From Imperialibacter sp040222815 (GTDB taxonomy: Bacteria > Bacteroidota > Bacteroidia > Cytophagales > Cyclobacteriaceae), in contig NZ_JAVKCH010000026.1 in NCBI RefSeq assembly GCF_040222815.1, positions 186,001 through 250,000 of the forward strand: a stretch of DNA of 64,000 nt. Direction: 5' to 3'. This document shows positions 51,291 to 59,137 of this stretch, piece by piece. The position numbers and the translations under genes are program-made. A model generated the notes under the pieces. The model was not told the DNA's origin. It did no database searches and worked only from the letters and a program-made list of their open reading frames with translations. Position 1 is the first letter of the stretch, and every line of letters starts with the position of its first letter.

Positions 51291-52235
51291 CTAAGATACG
51301 GCCAATTCTTTCTCCGCCAAAAATCTTTCTGCATCCAATGCGCCCATACATCCACTACCGGCTGCCGTCACGGCCTGTCTGTAGATATGGTCCTGAGCAT
51401 CTCCGGTTACAAAAACGCCCTCTATGTTCGTTCTGGATGAGCCTGGAACTGTCTTTATATAACCATTTTCGTCCATATCAAGCCATTCCTTAAAAATGTC
51501 CGTATTGGGTTTATGTCCAATAGCCACAAAAAATCCTCCGACTTTAAGCTCAGTCTTCTCTCCTGTTTGAGTATTTACCACTCTCACGCCAGTTACTTCC
51601 TTATCACCAAGCACTTCCTCTGTTTCCGTATTCCAGAGAATTTCTATGTTTTTGGCATTTTTAACCCTCTGCTGCATGATCACAGAAGCCCGCATTTCGT
51701 CTCTTCTCACAATCATGTACACCTTGCTACATATCTTCGACAGGTAGCTGGCCTCTTCAGCAGCTGTGTCTCCGGCCCCCACAATTGCTACGTCCTGGCC
51801 ACGGAAAAAGAAGCCATCACAGACCGCACAGGCAGACACGCCATGACCGTTCAGTCTCTGCTCTGACGGGAGGTTCAACCACTTGGCTGACGCACCAGTT
51901 GATACAATCACTGCTTCGGCGGTTATCTCATGTGTTTCATCTACAATTACCTTGTGTGGATACGAAGAGAAGTCTACAGACGTAGCGAGTCCATAGCGAA
52001 TCTCAGTTCCAAATCGCTCAGCCTGCTTTTGAAAGTCTGTCATCATCTGGGGGCCCATGATCCCATCAGGATATCCCGGGTAGTTCTCTACGTCAGTTGT
52101 AATCGTTAACTGACCGCCTGGCTGGCCGCCAGTATACAAAACCGGCTTCAGACCAGCACGGGCAGCGTATATAGCTGCAGTGTATCCTGCTGGGCCTGAA
52201 CCAATAATCAAAACTTTAACTTCTTCTTTTGTCAT
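51291..52235 (-). CDS. trxB: thioredoxin reductase
   Basis: A 314-residue FAD/NADPH flavoprotein: GSGPAGYTAAIYAARAGLKPVLYTG (FAD), the redox pair C-A-V-C in SACAVCDGFFF, VGAGDTAAEEASYLSKICSKVYMIVRRDEMRAS (NADPH), and GVFVTGDAQDHIYRQAVTAAGSGCMGALDAERFL. It reduces thioredoxin and sits first in the unit trxB-M23-bshB1. A terminator between sigA and trxB separates it from the sigma factor gene. It is unlikely to be a ferredoxin-NADP reductase-type homologue because the CxxC is present. Confidence 0.95.
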   Translation of the reverse strand: MTKEEVKVLIIGSGPAGYTAAIYAARAGLKPVLYTGGQPGGQLTITTDVENYPGYPDGIMGPQMMTDFQKQAERFGTEIRYGLATSVDFSSYPHKVIVDETHEITAEAVIVSTGASAKWLNLPSEQRLNGHGVSACAVCDGFFFRGQDVAIVGAGDTAAEEASYLSKICSKVYMIVRRDEMRASVIMQQRVKNAKNIEILWNTETEEVLGDKEVTGVRVVNTQTGEKTELKVGGFFVAIGHKPNTDIFKEWLDMDENGYIKTVPGSSRTNIEGVFVTGDAQDHIYRQAVTAAGSGCMGALDAERFLAEKELAVS

Positions 52236-52304
52236 CTCGAAATATTATTTGCTATCAACTGTAACACCAATTTAAACGCAAAAGATCATTTGGCGTTAAC
52301 GAAA

Positions 52305-52326
52305 AAAGGTCTCCTTTGAGACCTTT
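52305..52326 (-). terminator. terminator of sigA
   Basis: AAAGGTCTC and GAGACCTTT form a perfect 9-bp stem with a 4-base loop. Read leftward it is followed by TTT and lies about 20 bp after the sigA stop. Confidence 0.85.
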
Positions 52327-52345
52327 GCTAATTTTTCTGAGCTTA

Positions 52346-53209
52346 CTACCCGAGGTACGGCTTAAGGGCCTTACTGCGGGATGTATGCCTCAGTCTTCTA
52401 ATGGCTTTCTCCTTGATCTGACGAACTCTTTCCCTGGTCAGATTGAATTTCTCACCTATTTCCTCCAGCGTCATGGCATGCTCACCATTGAGCCCAAAGT
52501 AAAGGGAAATAACATCTGCCTCTCTGGTTGTAAGCGTAGAAAGCGCTCTCTGTACTTCTTTGCGAAGGGAGTCGTTGATAAGGCCTGAATCAGGAGTCTC
52601 CTCCATATCGTTTTCCAGCACATCCAGCAAGCTGTTCTCTTCGCCCTGAACAAACGGCGCATCCATCGATACGTGACGACCGGAAATCTTCATGGTGTCC
52701 ACAACCTCACTGGTAGATACCTCCAATACTTCGGCAAGTTCATCCGGAGATGGCTCACGCTCGTATTTTTGCTCAAGCTCAGAAAAGGTCTTAGAAATCT
52801 TATTTAACGACCCAACCCTGTTCAAGGGAAGACGCACAATTCTTGATTGCTCGGCCAATGCCTGAAGGATCGACTGCCGAATCCACCAAACCGCATAGGA
52901 GATAAACTTAAAACCTCTCGTTTCGTCAAATCTTTGGGCAGCCTTGATAAGTCCCAGATTTCCTTCGTTAATCAAATCACCCAGCGAAAGTCCCTGGTTT
53001 TGGTATTGTTTGGCTACTGACACCACAAATCGAAGGTTGGCTTTGGTCAGTTTCTCCAAAGCCATTTGGTCTCCTTCTCTTATCCGTTTAGCTAGTGTTA
53101 CTTCTTCATCGGGGGTAAGCAGGTCTACTTTACCTATTTCCTGGAGATACTTGTCAAGCGACTGACTCTCCCGATTGGTGATCTGCTTACTTATCTTTAA
53201 CTGTCTCAT
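52346..53209 (-). CDS. sigA: primary RNA polymerase sigma factor (sigma-70, RpoD/SigA)
   Basis: A 287-residue sigma factor. Region 1.2 and 2 are SLDKYLQEIGKVDLLTPDEEVTLAKRIREGD, LRFVVSVAKQYQNQGLSLGDLINEGNLGLIKAAQRFDETRGFKFISYAVWWIRQSILQALAEQSRIVRLP (2.1-2.4). Region 3 runs to about 215 and region 4 is LTTREADVISLYFGLNGEHAMTLEEIGEKFNLTRERVRQIKEKAIRRLRH (helix-turn-helix). There is no long N-terminal region 1.1, as in the Bacteroidota primary sigma. It recognises TTTG/TAnnTTTG promoters, consistent with those found here. It stands alone upstream of trxB. Confidence 0.95.
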   Translation of the reverse strand: MRQLKISKQITNRESQSLDKYLQEIGKVDLLTPDEEVTLAKRIREGDQMALEKLTKANLRFVVSVAKQYQNQGLSLGDLINEGNLGLIKAAQRFDETRGFKFISYAVWWIRQSILQALAEQSRIVRLPLNRVGSLNKISKTFSELEQKYEREPSPDELAEVLEVSTSEVVDTMKISGRHVSMDAPFVQGEENSLLDVLENDMEETPDSGLINDSLRKEVQRALSTLTTREADVISLYFGLNGEHAMTLEEIGEKFNLTRERVRQIKEKAIRRLRHTSRSKALKPYLG

Positions 53210-53304
53210 TCAATATCTGACTTTTTAAAGCCTAATAGACTAAACAATAATATAAAAAGGTAAAGTTCCTTTCTCTAATGTTCCCGCTTTTTTTTTGACA
53301 AATG

Positions 53305-55455
53305 TTAGTTGCTTGTTTCCTGGTTTCGCTCAGGCCGAGGTATCAAAACCTTTCTTGACAGTCTATATTTACCGGTTTTCTTATCTACTTCAGTCAATTT
53401 TACTTTTATTTCCTCACCTACCTCGAGAATACCGTCTAGTTTTTCAATTTTCTCCCACTTGATTTCAGAGATATGTAGAAGGCCATCTTTGCCCGGCATA
53501 AACTCTACAAACGCACCAAATGGCATAATTGACTTCACTTTTCCGTCGTAAACTTCACCAACCACCGGCACGGCAACAATAGCATTTACACGCTTCACAG
53601 CCTTGTCCATCGACTCCTGATCATTGGCGAAAATGCTCACAACGCCTCCAGTAGCAATTTCTTCGATGATAACGGTAGCTCCTGTTTCTTTCTGGATTTC
53701 CTGAACAATTTTTCCACCAGGCCCGATCACCGCACCTATCATTTCCCGTTCGATATTGATCTTCACGGATCTTGGCGCATGAGGTTTCAAATCTGCATTT
53801 GGAGTCGACAAAGTTTTCTCAATTTCATCCATTATATGCAAACGACCAGCCTTTGCCTGATTAAGTGCCTCTTCAAGCACCTGATAAGAAAGTCCGTCTA
53901 CCTTGATATCCATCTGGCAGGCAGTGATCCCTTTGCGGGTTCCGGTCACTTTGAAGTCCATGTCTCCCAGGTGATCCTCGTCACCAAGGATATCGGAAAG
54001 AATGGCGTATTTGCCAGTTTTGCTATCAGAGATCATCCCCATAGCGATGCCTGTAACGGGCGCTTTGATTTTAATACCAGCGTCCATCAGTGCCAGTGTG
54101 CCTGCACAAACGGTCGCCATTGACGAAGAACCGTTTGATTCCAGAACGTCAGACACAATACGAATAGTGTAAGGGTTTTCTTCTTCAGGCGGCAAAACCT
54201 GCTTAAGCGCTCTCATGGCCAGGTTACCGTGACCAACTTCTCTACGTCCAGGACCTCTGTTAGGCTTTACTTCACCAGTTGAAAATGCCGGGAAGTTGTA
54301 ATGAAGGATAAACTTATTGAACCCTTTCATCAAAGCAGAATCAATCATCTGCTCATCCAGCTTTGTACCAAGAGTGACGGACGCAAGAGCCTGCGTTTCG
54401 CCTCTTGTGAAAATAGCTGAACCATGGGCTCCGGGAAGGTAGTTTACCTCACTCCAGATATATCTTATTTCATCAAGATTACGACCATCAAGACGTTTTC
54501 TTGATTCGAGAACGAAGTTACGAACAGCTTCCTTCTCAATATCGTGGTAGTATCTTTTGATAAGATCCTTGTCAATCGATTCTTTTTGCTCGTCGGTGAA
54601 AGCCTCCACATACTCATCCACGATGGCGGCGAACTGCTCTTTGCGATCAGACTTAGAGGGCATCTGCTTGGCAGCAACTTTATAACATTTGTCATAAAGT
54701 TTGTCGTGCATGTCCTTTTTTAAAGCCTCATCGTTGTTCTCGTGACTGTAGGTGCGCTTCACAGTTTTGCCAGCAGCTGCTTCCAGCTCCTTCTGCACCT
54801 GACAGTGTATTTTGATTGTGTCGTGAGCAATTTTTAATGCTTCAAGCATTTCTGCCTCAGATACTTCTTTCGATTCCCCTTCGACCATCAGAATATTGTC
54901 GTAAGATGCGGCGACAACAAGGTCGAGTGTAGCAGTCTTAGCTTGCGCCGCAGTGGGACTAACCACATACTGACCGTCAATTTTGGCAACTCTCACTTCA
55001 GAGATTGGTCCACCAAAGGGTATATCGGAAACAGCCAGCGCCGATGAGGCGGCAAGAGCGGCCAAAGCATCGGGCATCACATCGTCGCCCGCCGAGATCA
55101 ATGAAATGGCGATCTGCGTTTCTGCGTGGTAATCGTCAGGGAAAAGTGGACGGATGGCTCTGTCTACAAGTCGTGAAATGAGTATTTCGTAGTCTGATAG
55201 TCTACCTTCTCTCTTCAGAAAGCCGCCAGGTATTTTACCTGCAGCTGCAAATTTCTCCTGGTAGTCTACAGACATCGGAAGGAAATCCACTCCTTCTTTT
55301 GCGTCTTTGTTGGAAACTACTGTGGCCAGTAGCATTGTGTTGCCCATTTTGACCACCACTGAACCATCCGCTTGCTTAGCTAATTTTCCAGTCTCAATTG
55401 TAATCTCTCTGCCGTCAGCAAGGGTTATGGTTTTTGTAATGACGCTTGGATACAT
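53305..55455 (-). CDS. pnp: polyribonucleotide nucleotidyltransferase (PNPase)
   Basis: A 716-residue PNPase. Two RNase PH domains: residues about 15-225 (ITLADGREITIETGKLAKQADGSVVVKMGNTMLLATVV; KIPGGFLKREGRLSDYEILISRLVDRAIRPLFP) and about 310-540 (RLDGRNLDEIRYIWSEVNYLPGAHGSAIFTRGETQALASVTLGT; SDILGDEDHLGDMDFKVTGTRKGITACQMDIKVDGL). They are followed by KH (VKINIEREMIGAVIGPGGKIVQEIQKETGA) and S1 (GEVYDGKVKSIMPFGAFVEFMPGKDGLLHISEI). It degrades RNA 3' to 5' phosphorolytically. The order rpsO-pnp is the classic pair, with a terminator-like hairpin between that may attenuate pnp. Confidence 0.97.
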   Translation of the reverse strand: MYPSVITKTITLADGREITIETGKLAKQADGSVVVKMGNTMLLATVVSNKDAKEGVDFLPMSVDYQEKFAAAGKIPGGFLKREGRLSDYEILISRLVDRAIRPLFPDDYHAETQIAISLISAGDDVMPDALAALAASSALAVSDIPFGGPISEVRVAKIDGQYVVSPTAAQAKTATLDLVVAASYDNILMVEGESKEVSEAEMLEALKIAHDTIKIHCQVQKELEAAAGKTVKRTYSHENNDEALKKDMHDKLYDKCYKVAAKQMPSKSDRKEQFAAIVDEYVEAFTDEQKESIDKDLIKRYYHDIEKEAVRNFVLESRKRLDGRNLDEIRYIWSEVNYLPGAHGSAIFTRGETQALASVTLGTKLDEQMIDSALMKGFNKFILHYNFPAFSTGEVKPNRGPGRREVGHGNLAMRALKQVLPPEEENPYTIRIVSDVLESNGSSSMATVCAGTLALMDAGIKIKAPVTGIAMGMISDSKTGKYAILSDILGDEDHLGDMDFKVTGTRKGITACQMDIKVDGLSYQVLEEALNQAKAGRLHIMDEIEKTLSTPNADLKPHAPRSVKINIEREMIGAVIGPGGKIVQEIQKETGATVIIEEIATGGVVSIFANDQESMDKAVKRVNAIVAVPVVGEVYDGKVKSIMPFGAFVEFMPGKDGLLHISEIKWEKIEKLDGILEVGEEIKVKLTEVDKKTGKYRLSRKVLIPRPERNQETSN

Positions 55456-55527
55456 AAATATTAGTTAACGTATAAAAAGTAAATCAAATTTTAATTTCGA
55501 TTGTTTCAGATAAGGGGAAAATAAAAA

Positions 55528-55553
55528 GAGGGAATCCGTTTTATGAATCCCCT
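55528..55553 (-). terminator. hairpin between rpsO and pnp
   Basis: Read leftward: GAGGGGATTC, loop, GGATTCCCTC (with wobble pairs), then TTTTTATTTT. It lies about 10 bp after the rpsO stop. It is probably a partial terminator, since pnp is usually expressed partly from the rpsO transcript. Confidence 0.75.
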
Positions 55554-55564
55554 CCCTGAACTTT

Positions 55565-55840
55565 TTACTTTCTGAGATTCAGTTCAGCTACAATTGCTCT
55601 ATACCTCGTAATGTCTACCTTAACCAGGTAATCCAATAATCTTCTTCTTTTACCTACCAGCTTCAACAGCCCCAAACGAGAAGAGTGATCCTTCTTGTTG
55701 ATTTTGAGGTGTTCTGTAAGGTGATTGATGCGGAAGGTGAATAACGAAATCTGAGACTCCGGTGAACCGGTATCTGTCTTAGATTTTAACCGACCATGAT
55801 TCTCGAAGAGCTCTTGCTTCTTGTCTGTTGATAAATACAT
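55565..55840 (-). CDS. rpsO: 30S ribosomal protein S15
   Basis: A 91-residue protein with the complete S15 sequence: LSTDKKQELFENHGRLKSKTDTGSPESQISLFTFRINHLTEHLKINKKDHSSRLGLLKLVGKRRRLLDYLVKVDITRYRAIVAELNLRK. The D-T-G-S-P-E-x-Q and H-x-x-D-x-x-S-R-x-x-L blocks bind the central 16S rRNA junction. It is normal in length. It has a consensus promoter upstream and a hairpin downstream before pnp. Confidence 0.97.
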   Translation of the reverse strand: MYLSTDKKQELFENHGRLKSKTDTGSPESQISLFTFRINHLTEHLKINKKDHSSRLGLLKLVGKRRRLLDYLVKVDITRYRAIVAELNLRK

Positions 55841-55879
55841 GCTTAGCTAAAATAAATTGTATGAATTGAAATTAATGTG

Positions 55880-55911
55880 CAAAGGTAGAGAGAAGCTTAT
55901 TGAAATACAAA
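55880..55911 (-). promoter_or_regulatory. rpsO promoter
   Basis: Leftward TTTG (complement of 55908-55911), 20 bases, TACCTTTG (complement of 55880-55887), 40 bp before the rpsO ATG. Confidence 0.7.
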
Positions 55912-55937
55912 ACTCTGTATAAAATATCCTGACAGGT

Positions 55938-57677
55938 TTATTCTCCTTCTGATTGATCTGACAAGGCTTTTTCGATTGTTGAAACCGGGCTTTTCCTCTG
56001 CACGAAAGAGGCCCATTTCTTCTTTAGTCGATCAATGAAAATAATGTAAACATCCGCATCAAAAAGCCGTGAGTCGTTGCGGGCCTGTCGTAGGAAAAAA
56101 ACGCCGAAGGGCATCAGTATCATATTGGGCATCCAGGCGGCAACAGCGCCGTCGAGCAAGCCCTCCCTGGCGTACTTTTCGCTCATGATGCTCACTACGT
56201 AGAATATAATAAAAAACCCTATGGACAAAATCACTGGCAAACCAAAACCTCCTTTTTTGATGATGGAGCCTAATGGTGCTCCTATAAAAAACATGACCAG
56301 GCAGCTGAAGGCCAGGGCAACCTTTTTGTGCTTTTCGATAATGTGGCGATATATCTCCGAGTTGAGGTTTTCAATTCTGGTAGCCTGATTAGCGAGATTA
56401 GTCTTGATATACCTGGCCTTTACCAAGGCGTCATTGACTGCCCGGGTTCTCCTGCTATTGTCGGCGAAATATTTTTCGAACGTGATGGTATCTCTTGCTG
56501 CCTTTTTTCTTTGAATTGCCACTTCCTTAGCTGCTCTAATACTATCCATCTTCGCCTGCTCCTTAGTTTGGGCCTGCGTCTTCGCCAGCGCTTCAATGGC
56601 AGACTCTCTCGCAATGCGGGGGGCAGCCGAGGTATTCCCTGTGTTTGGAGATAAAATACTGTCTTCTACAGTGATCTTTACCTCCCCCTGCGACACCGCC
56701 ATAGCTTCTCTTTCCTTGCTGGTGGCGGCCCTGATAGAGTCAATTTTCCTTTGTCTTCTTTCCTTCAGGTGGTAGTCGTACATTCCATCAGCATTGTTGA
56801 GCAGATTAACTCTAACGTCGGTGACTACACCCTGCATAGAGTCAATATCATGGGCAAGCTCGCCCATGTCTTTCATGAGTCTGTTGCCGGCAAAAAGTTC
56901 CTGCTTTGTTCGATTGAGGTCAAAAGACGCCAGGCTTAATACCATCTTCATTTCACTGAACTCGTTCCTTGCCAGGTCGTTCACTCCTCCAAAGCTGGCT
57001 GTCCGGTTAAACTCATTTTGGCGTGACTCCTGGTAAGAATTACCATCATAGAGTTCAAAAACGAGGTAGCGATCATTGAGAATGGTGTACATTCTGCATG
57101 AGTCGGCCACAGTAACGCTATTGTTGCCCATTTCTCTGGTGTGATCGTAAATAATCACGTCTTTCATCGACACACCATCAGGGAATTTCTGATTGACTTT
57201 GATGCTATAGTTGGGAATGCCATTGTAAAACTGGCCTTCCCGTATGTCCAGCGATGGCTTTTTTTGCCTGATGTCATAAAGCAGGCTGTAGGCATTGATA
57301 TTGGCTTCAGGCACAATAAAGTTGTTGTTCATAAAGGCCAAAACCACTAAAAATAAGACAGCGATAAAAAGCGGTCTGAGCGTTCGAACGAGGGAAATAC
57401 CTGCTGACTTGATGGCGGTTAGCTCGAAGTGCTCTCCCAGGTTTCCAAAGGTCATGAGGGACGACAGCAGAATGGCTAACGGCAAAGCCACCTGTGACAT
57501 ATTGATGCTGAAGTAAAAGATAAGCTCGGCAAAAACGCTAAATCCAAGATCCTTTCCCACGAAATCGTCGAAGTACTTGAGCATGTATTGCACAAGCAAG
57601 ATAAACACCACAACCAAAAAGGTGAGGAAAAAAGGGCCGAAAAATGATTTTAATATGAGTTTATCAAGTTTCTTCAT
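55938..57677 (-). CDS. LptF/LptG-family permease with large coiled insertion
   Basis: A 579-residue membrane protein. The N-terminal helices (FFGPFFLTFLVVVFILLVQYMLKYFDDFVGKDLG; ALPLAILLSSLMTFGNLGEHFELTAIKSAGISLVRTLRPLFI) contain the typical YjgP/YjgQ start with the G-E-x-E-L-x-A-x-x-x-x-G-I motif. The periplasmic domain follows, and then an unusually long charged region (about 255-425: RRQRKIDSIRAATSKEREAM; KTQAQTKEQAKMDSIRAAKEV; RKKAARDTITFEKYFA), with the repeated MDSIRAA/IDSIRAA heptad-like units. Three C-terminal helices end it. It works with LptBC in moving lipopolysaccharide to the outer membrane. It starts 79 bp after the START-like gene. Confidence 0.87.
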   Translation of the reverse strand: MKKLDKLILKSFFGPFFLTFLVVVFILLVQYMLKYFDDFVGKDLGFSVFAELIFYFSINMSQVALPLAILLSSLMTFGNLGEHFELTAIKSAGISLVRTLRPLFIAVLFLVVLAFMNNNFIVPEANINAYSLLYDIRQKKPSLDIREGQFYNGIPNYSIKVNQKFPDGVSMKDVIIYDHTREMGNNSVTVADSCRMYTILNDRYLVFELYDGNSYQESRQNEFNRTASFGGVNDLARNEFSEMKMVLSLASFDLNRTKQELFAGNRLMKDMGELAHDIDSMQGVVTDVRVNLLNNADGMYDYHLKERRQRKIDSIRAATSKEREAMAVSQGEVKITVEDSILSPNTGNTSAAPRIARESAIEALAKTQAQTKEQAKMDSIRAAKEVAIQRKKAARDTITFEKYFADNSRRTRAVNDALVKARYIKTNLANQATRIENLNSEIYRHIIEKHKKVALAFSCLVMFFIGAPLGSIIKKGGFGLPVILSIGFFIIFYVVSIMSEKYAREGLLDGAVAAWMPNMILMPFGVFFLRQARNDSRLFDADVYIIFIDRLKKKWASFVQRKSPVSTIEKALSDQSEGE

Positions 57678-57756
57678 GCCTGCGGAAAAGAGCTTAGCAG
57701 ATTAAGGTGCAAGCAGCACCTGTTAACTAACCGCAAAAGTAGGCAAAAAGTATTCC

Positions 57757-58146
57757 TTAACCACCGACTATTTCTTTTAGCGTATGGATCATTGACTCCC
57801 ATAAATCTTCCAATTCCTCAAGGTCATCCATATCAGAATAATCTGTGATCTTAAGGTAGGTCGACTGCGTCATTTCGTTTTCTTCGAGCTTCATCTCCAC
57901 GTAATTGGGGTCGTCATTCTCTTCCGTGCCCTCAAAAACGAACTTTACAAGGCTATTGGCCCGGTGTGAGGTCATCTTAGCTTTGTTTTTCTCTCCGTCC
58001 CAAATGAATATGTAGTCCTTGTCCTCGTTGATGTTTACATCGTCGGCAAACCACTGCGCCAACCCACTTGCTGAACTCACATATGGAAAAAGCATTTTTT
58101 TCGATGCCCGGAATTCAAACTCTGCTATATACTTGTAGTTACCCAT
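57757..58146 (-). CDS. START-like (SRPBCC fold) small protein
   Basis: I take the ATG at 58146; the longer frame starts on TTG five codons up. The 129-residue product starts MGNYKYIAEFEFRASKKMLF, then PYVSSASGLAQWFADDVNINEDKDYIFIWDGEKNKAKM. The helix-grip pattern with the central W-F-A-D-D, the KAKMTSHRANSLVKFVFEG strand and a C-terminal amphipathic helix (DLEELEDLWESMIHTLKEIVGG) matches the START-like protein in Bacteroidota. Ligand unknown. It is on the same strand as and 79 bp upstream of the LptF/G gene, so the two could be co-expressed. Confidence 0.82.
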   Translation of the reverse strand: MGNYKYIAEFEFRASKKMLFPYVSSASGLAQWFADDVNINEDKDYIFIWDGEKNKAKMTSHRANSLVKFVFEGTEENDDPNYVEMKLEENEMTQSTYLKITDYSDMDDLEELEDLWESMIHTLKEIVGG

Positions 58147-58313
58147 ATCGAACTTCTTCAAAAGTGCCTTAATGTATTAAAAATAAAATTGATGTGAACA
58201 TAATTTATTTTTTAATAGTCAAATGGGCTGCTTAAGTACTGCGATTCGAGGCAACGGGAGGGTCTTTCACTCCTGTCTATATGTTCTTCCCCAATAAAAG
58301 TTGAAGGTTAAGG

Positions 58314-58345
58314 TTGGCAATTAGAAAACAATCTTCATACATTTG
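58314..58345 (+). promoter_or_regulatory. candidate promoter of the tRNA-Met locus
   Basis: TTG (58314-58316), 21 bases, TACATTTG (58338-58345). Transcription should begin near 58351, upstream of the broken first tRNA copy at 58370, and read into the intact tRNA at 58482. No separate promoter was seen between the copies. Confidence 0.55.
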
Positions 58346-58369
58346 CACTCCCATTTTTGAAAGATTGAT

Positions 58370-58457
58370 GGCGGGGTAGCTCAGATGACCTACCCGGCCG
58401 GGATAGAGCGCAGGATTCATATCCGCTAGCTAGCGGACAGCAGTTTGATACTGCGAA
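58370..58457 (+). repeat. broken tRNA-Met copy 1, with palindromic inserts
   Basis: Starts identically to the true gene (GGCGGGGTAGCTCAGATG), then has an insert around 58388-58403 with CCCGGCCGGG (58393-58402, perfect palindrome), then TAGAGCGCAGGATTCATA, identical to the D arm/anticodon of the true gene. Immediately after the anticodon CAT comes the perfect 16-bp palindrome TCCGCTAGCTAGCGGA (58422-58437). It resumes with a T-arm-like CAGCAGTTTGATACTGC and the 3' acceptor is lost. It cannot fold as a tRNA. Confidence 0.85.
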
Positions 58458-58481
58458 AAAGATATTTGAAGTAATTGATTT

Positions 58482-58555
58482 GGCGGGGTAGCTCAGATGG
58501 TTAGAGCGCAGGATTCATAACCCTGAGGTCGGCAGTTCGATCCTGCTCCCCGCTA
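58482..58555 (+). tRNA. tRNA-Met(CAU)
   Basis: A 74-base cloverleaf: acceptor GGCGGGG/CCCCGCT (terminal G-T), D arm GCTCAGATGGTTAGAGC, anticodon arm CAGGA-TTCATAA-CCCTG with anticodon CAU, T arm GGCAGTTCGATCCTGCT. Not preceded by an initiator-type C1-A72 mismatch, so an elongator Met (or lysidine-modified Ile) tRNA. Only this of three copies is intact. A terminator (58563-58586) follows directly. Confidence 0.92.
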
Positions 58556-58586
58556 CAGTAAGAAAGCAGCTCAAAAGGCTGCTTTT
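58540..58586 (+). repeat. 47-bp direct repeat, left copy (tRNA 3' end + terminator)
   Basis: Exact copy of 58919-58965, 379 bp away. It covers the end of the T arm, the acceptor and the hairpin AAAGCAGC / GCTGCTTT (58563-58585). The two copies flank the GIY-YIG ORF, the arrangement expected of a tandem duplication or an integration/homing event at a tRNA 3' end. Confidence 0.9.
58563..58586 (+). terminator. tRNA-Met terminator
   Basis: AAAGCAGC, loop TCAAAAG, GCTGCTTTT, eight bases after the tRNA discriminator. An identical hairpin occurs at 58942-58965. Confidence 0.8.
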
Positions 58587-58597
58587 ACTTTTTCGTC

Positions 58598-58855
58598 GTG
58601 TTTACAGTCTACGCCCTGCATAGCGCCAAGTTCAATAAGATTTATATCGGCTACTCGTCCGATATGGAGAATCGGTTAGCTGCACACAATGTTTATCAAA
58701 CCAAAGGTTACACCTTCAAATATCGTCCATGGGTTGTTGTTCATACAGAATGCTATCAAACCAAAAAAGAAGCGATGATCAGGGAGAAGCAACTTAAGTC
58801 GGCAAAAGGCAGAGAGTTCATCTGGAAACTGGTTAACTCAAAGCCAGATAGTTAG
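58598..58855 (+). CDS. small GIY-YIG nuclease (YhbQ/UPF0213-like) embedded in the tRNA repeat
   Basis: An 85-residue single-domain GIY-YIG protein, GTG start 12 bp after the tRNA terminator stem. The degenerate GIY strand is FTVYALHSAKF, followed by NKIYIGYSSDMENRLAAHN (YIG, with the conserved Arg), TFKYRPWVVVHTE, and KKEAMIREKQLKSAKGREFIWKLV (with the metal-binding Glu in E-A-M-x-R-E). All GIY-YIG core positions appear present. Its last codons (NSKPDS) are read from the D-arm of the third tRNA copy, so the ORF end and the tRNA fragment overlap. Small GIY-YIG proteins next to tRNA genes may act as homing or integration nucleases; activity is inferred. Confidence 0.8.
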   Translation: MFTVYALHSAKFNKIYIGYSSDMENRLAAHNVYQTKGYTFKYRPWVVVHTECYQTKKEAMIREKQLKSAKGREFIWKLVNSKPDS

Positions 58856-58965
58856 AGCGCAGGATTCATTCCGCCAGTGGTCGGACAAGTGATCCGCCAG
58901 CTGGCGGACGGCCAGTGAATCCTGCTCCCCGCTACAGTAAGAAAGCAGCTCAAAAGGCTGCTTTT
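58832..58965 (+). repeat. broken tRNA-Met copy 3, palindromic insert and duplicate terminator
   Basis: D arm and anticodon part (AGATAGTTAGAGCGCAGGA, then TTCAT) match the true tRNA. After the anticodon comes about 50 bp of insert: imperfect hairpin TCCGCCAGTGGTCGGA, then the perfect 16-bp palindrome TCCGCCAGCTGGCGGA (58893-58908), then GGCCAGTGAATCCT, which re-pairs with AGGATTCA. It ends with an intact 3' acceptor and terminator (58919-58965). The 5' acceptor is replaced by the end of the GIY-YIG ORF. It is not a functional tRNA. Confidence 0.85.
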
Positions 58966-58976
58966 TCCTTTTTTCT

Positions 58977-59063
58977 ATGACTACTGTTTTCGCCCCGCCC
59001 TTGGGGTCCGCCCTTGTCATGCCTACAGGGCACGAAATTTATTTGACATCAGTTGAGGCTTGA
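58977..59063 (+). pseudogene. possible decayed second GIY-YIG start
   Basis: After the second terminator copy, at the same offset as the real GIY-YIG start, is ATGACTACTGTTTTCGCC (M-T-T-V-F-A). This parallels M-F-T-V-Y-A of the intact ORF. It is then disrupted by GC-rich sequence (GCCCCGCCCTTGGGG and GCCCTTGT/ACAGGGC hairpins), and continues HEIYLTSVEA, similar to NKIYIGYSSD, before a stop. A weak but position-matched resemblance; alternatively chance. Confidence 0.35.
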
Positions 59064-59137
59064 GCATATTCGCTAAATGTCGTTAGGGTTTAATTGCATA
59101 TTTTTACCAACGCCTATAGCTATTTAAACTTATTCTA

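Noticed and set aside
58838..59020. 60-residue leftward frame across the third tRNA copy
   Set aside because: It crosses the terminator and palindromes and has no family features; it is a shadow of structured repeat DNA.
58990..59031. GC-rich stretch resembling an rRNA leader or riboswitch
   Set aside because: It consists of short hairpins next to the decayed GIY-YIG start; no conserved riboswitch core was seen.
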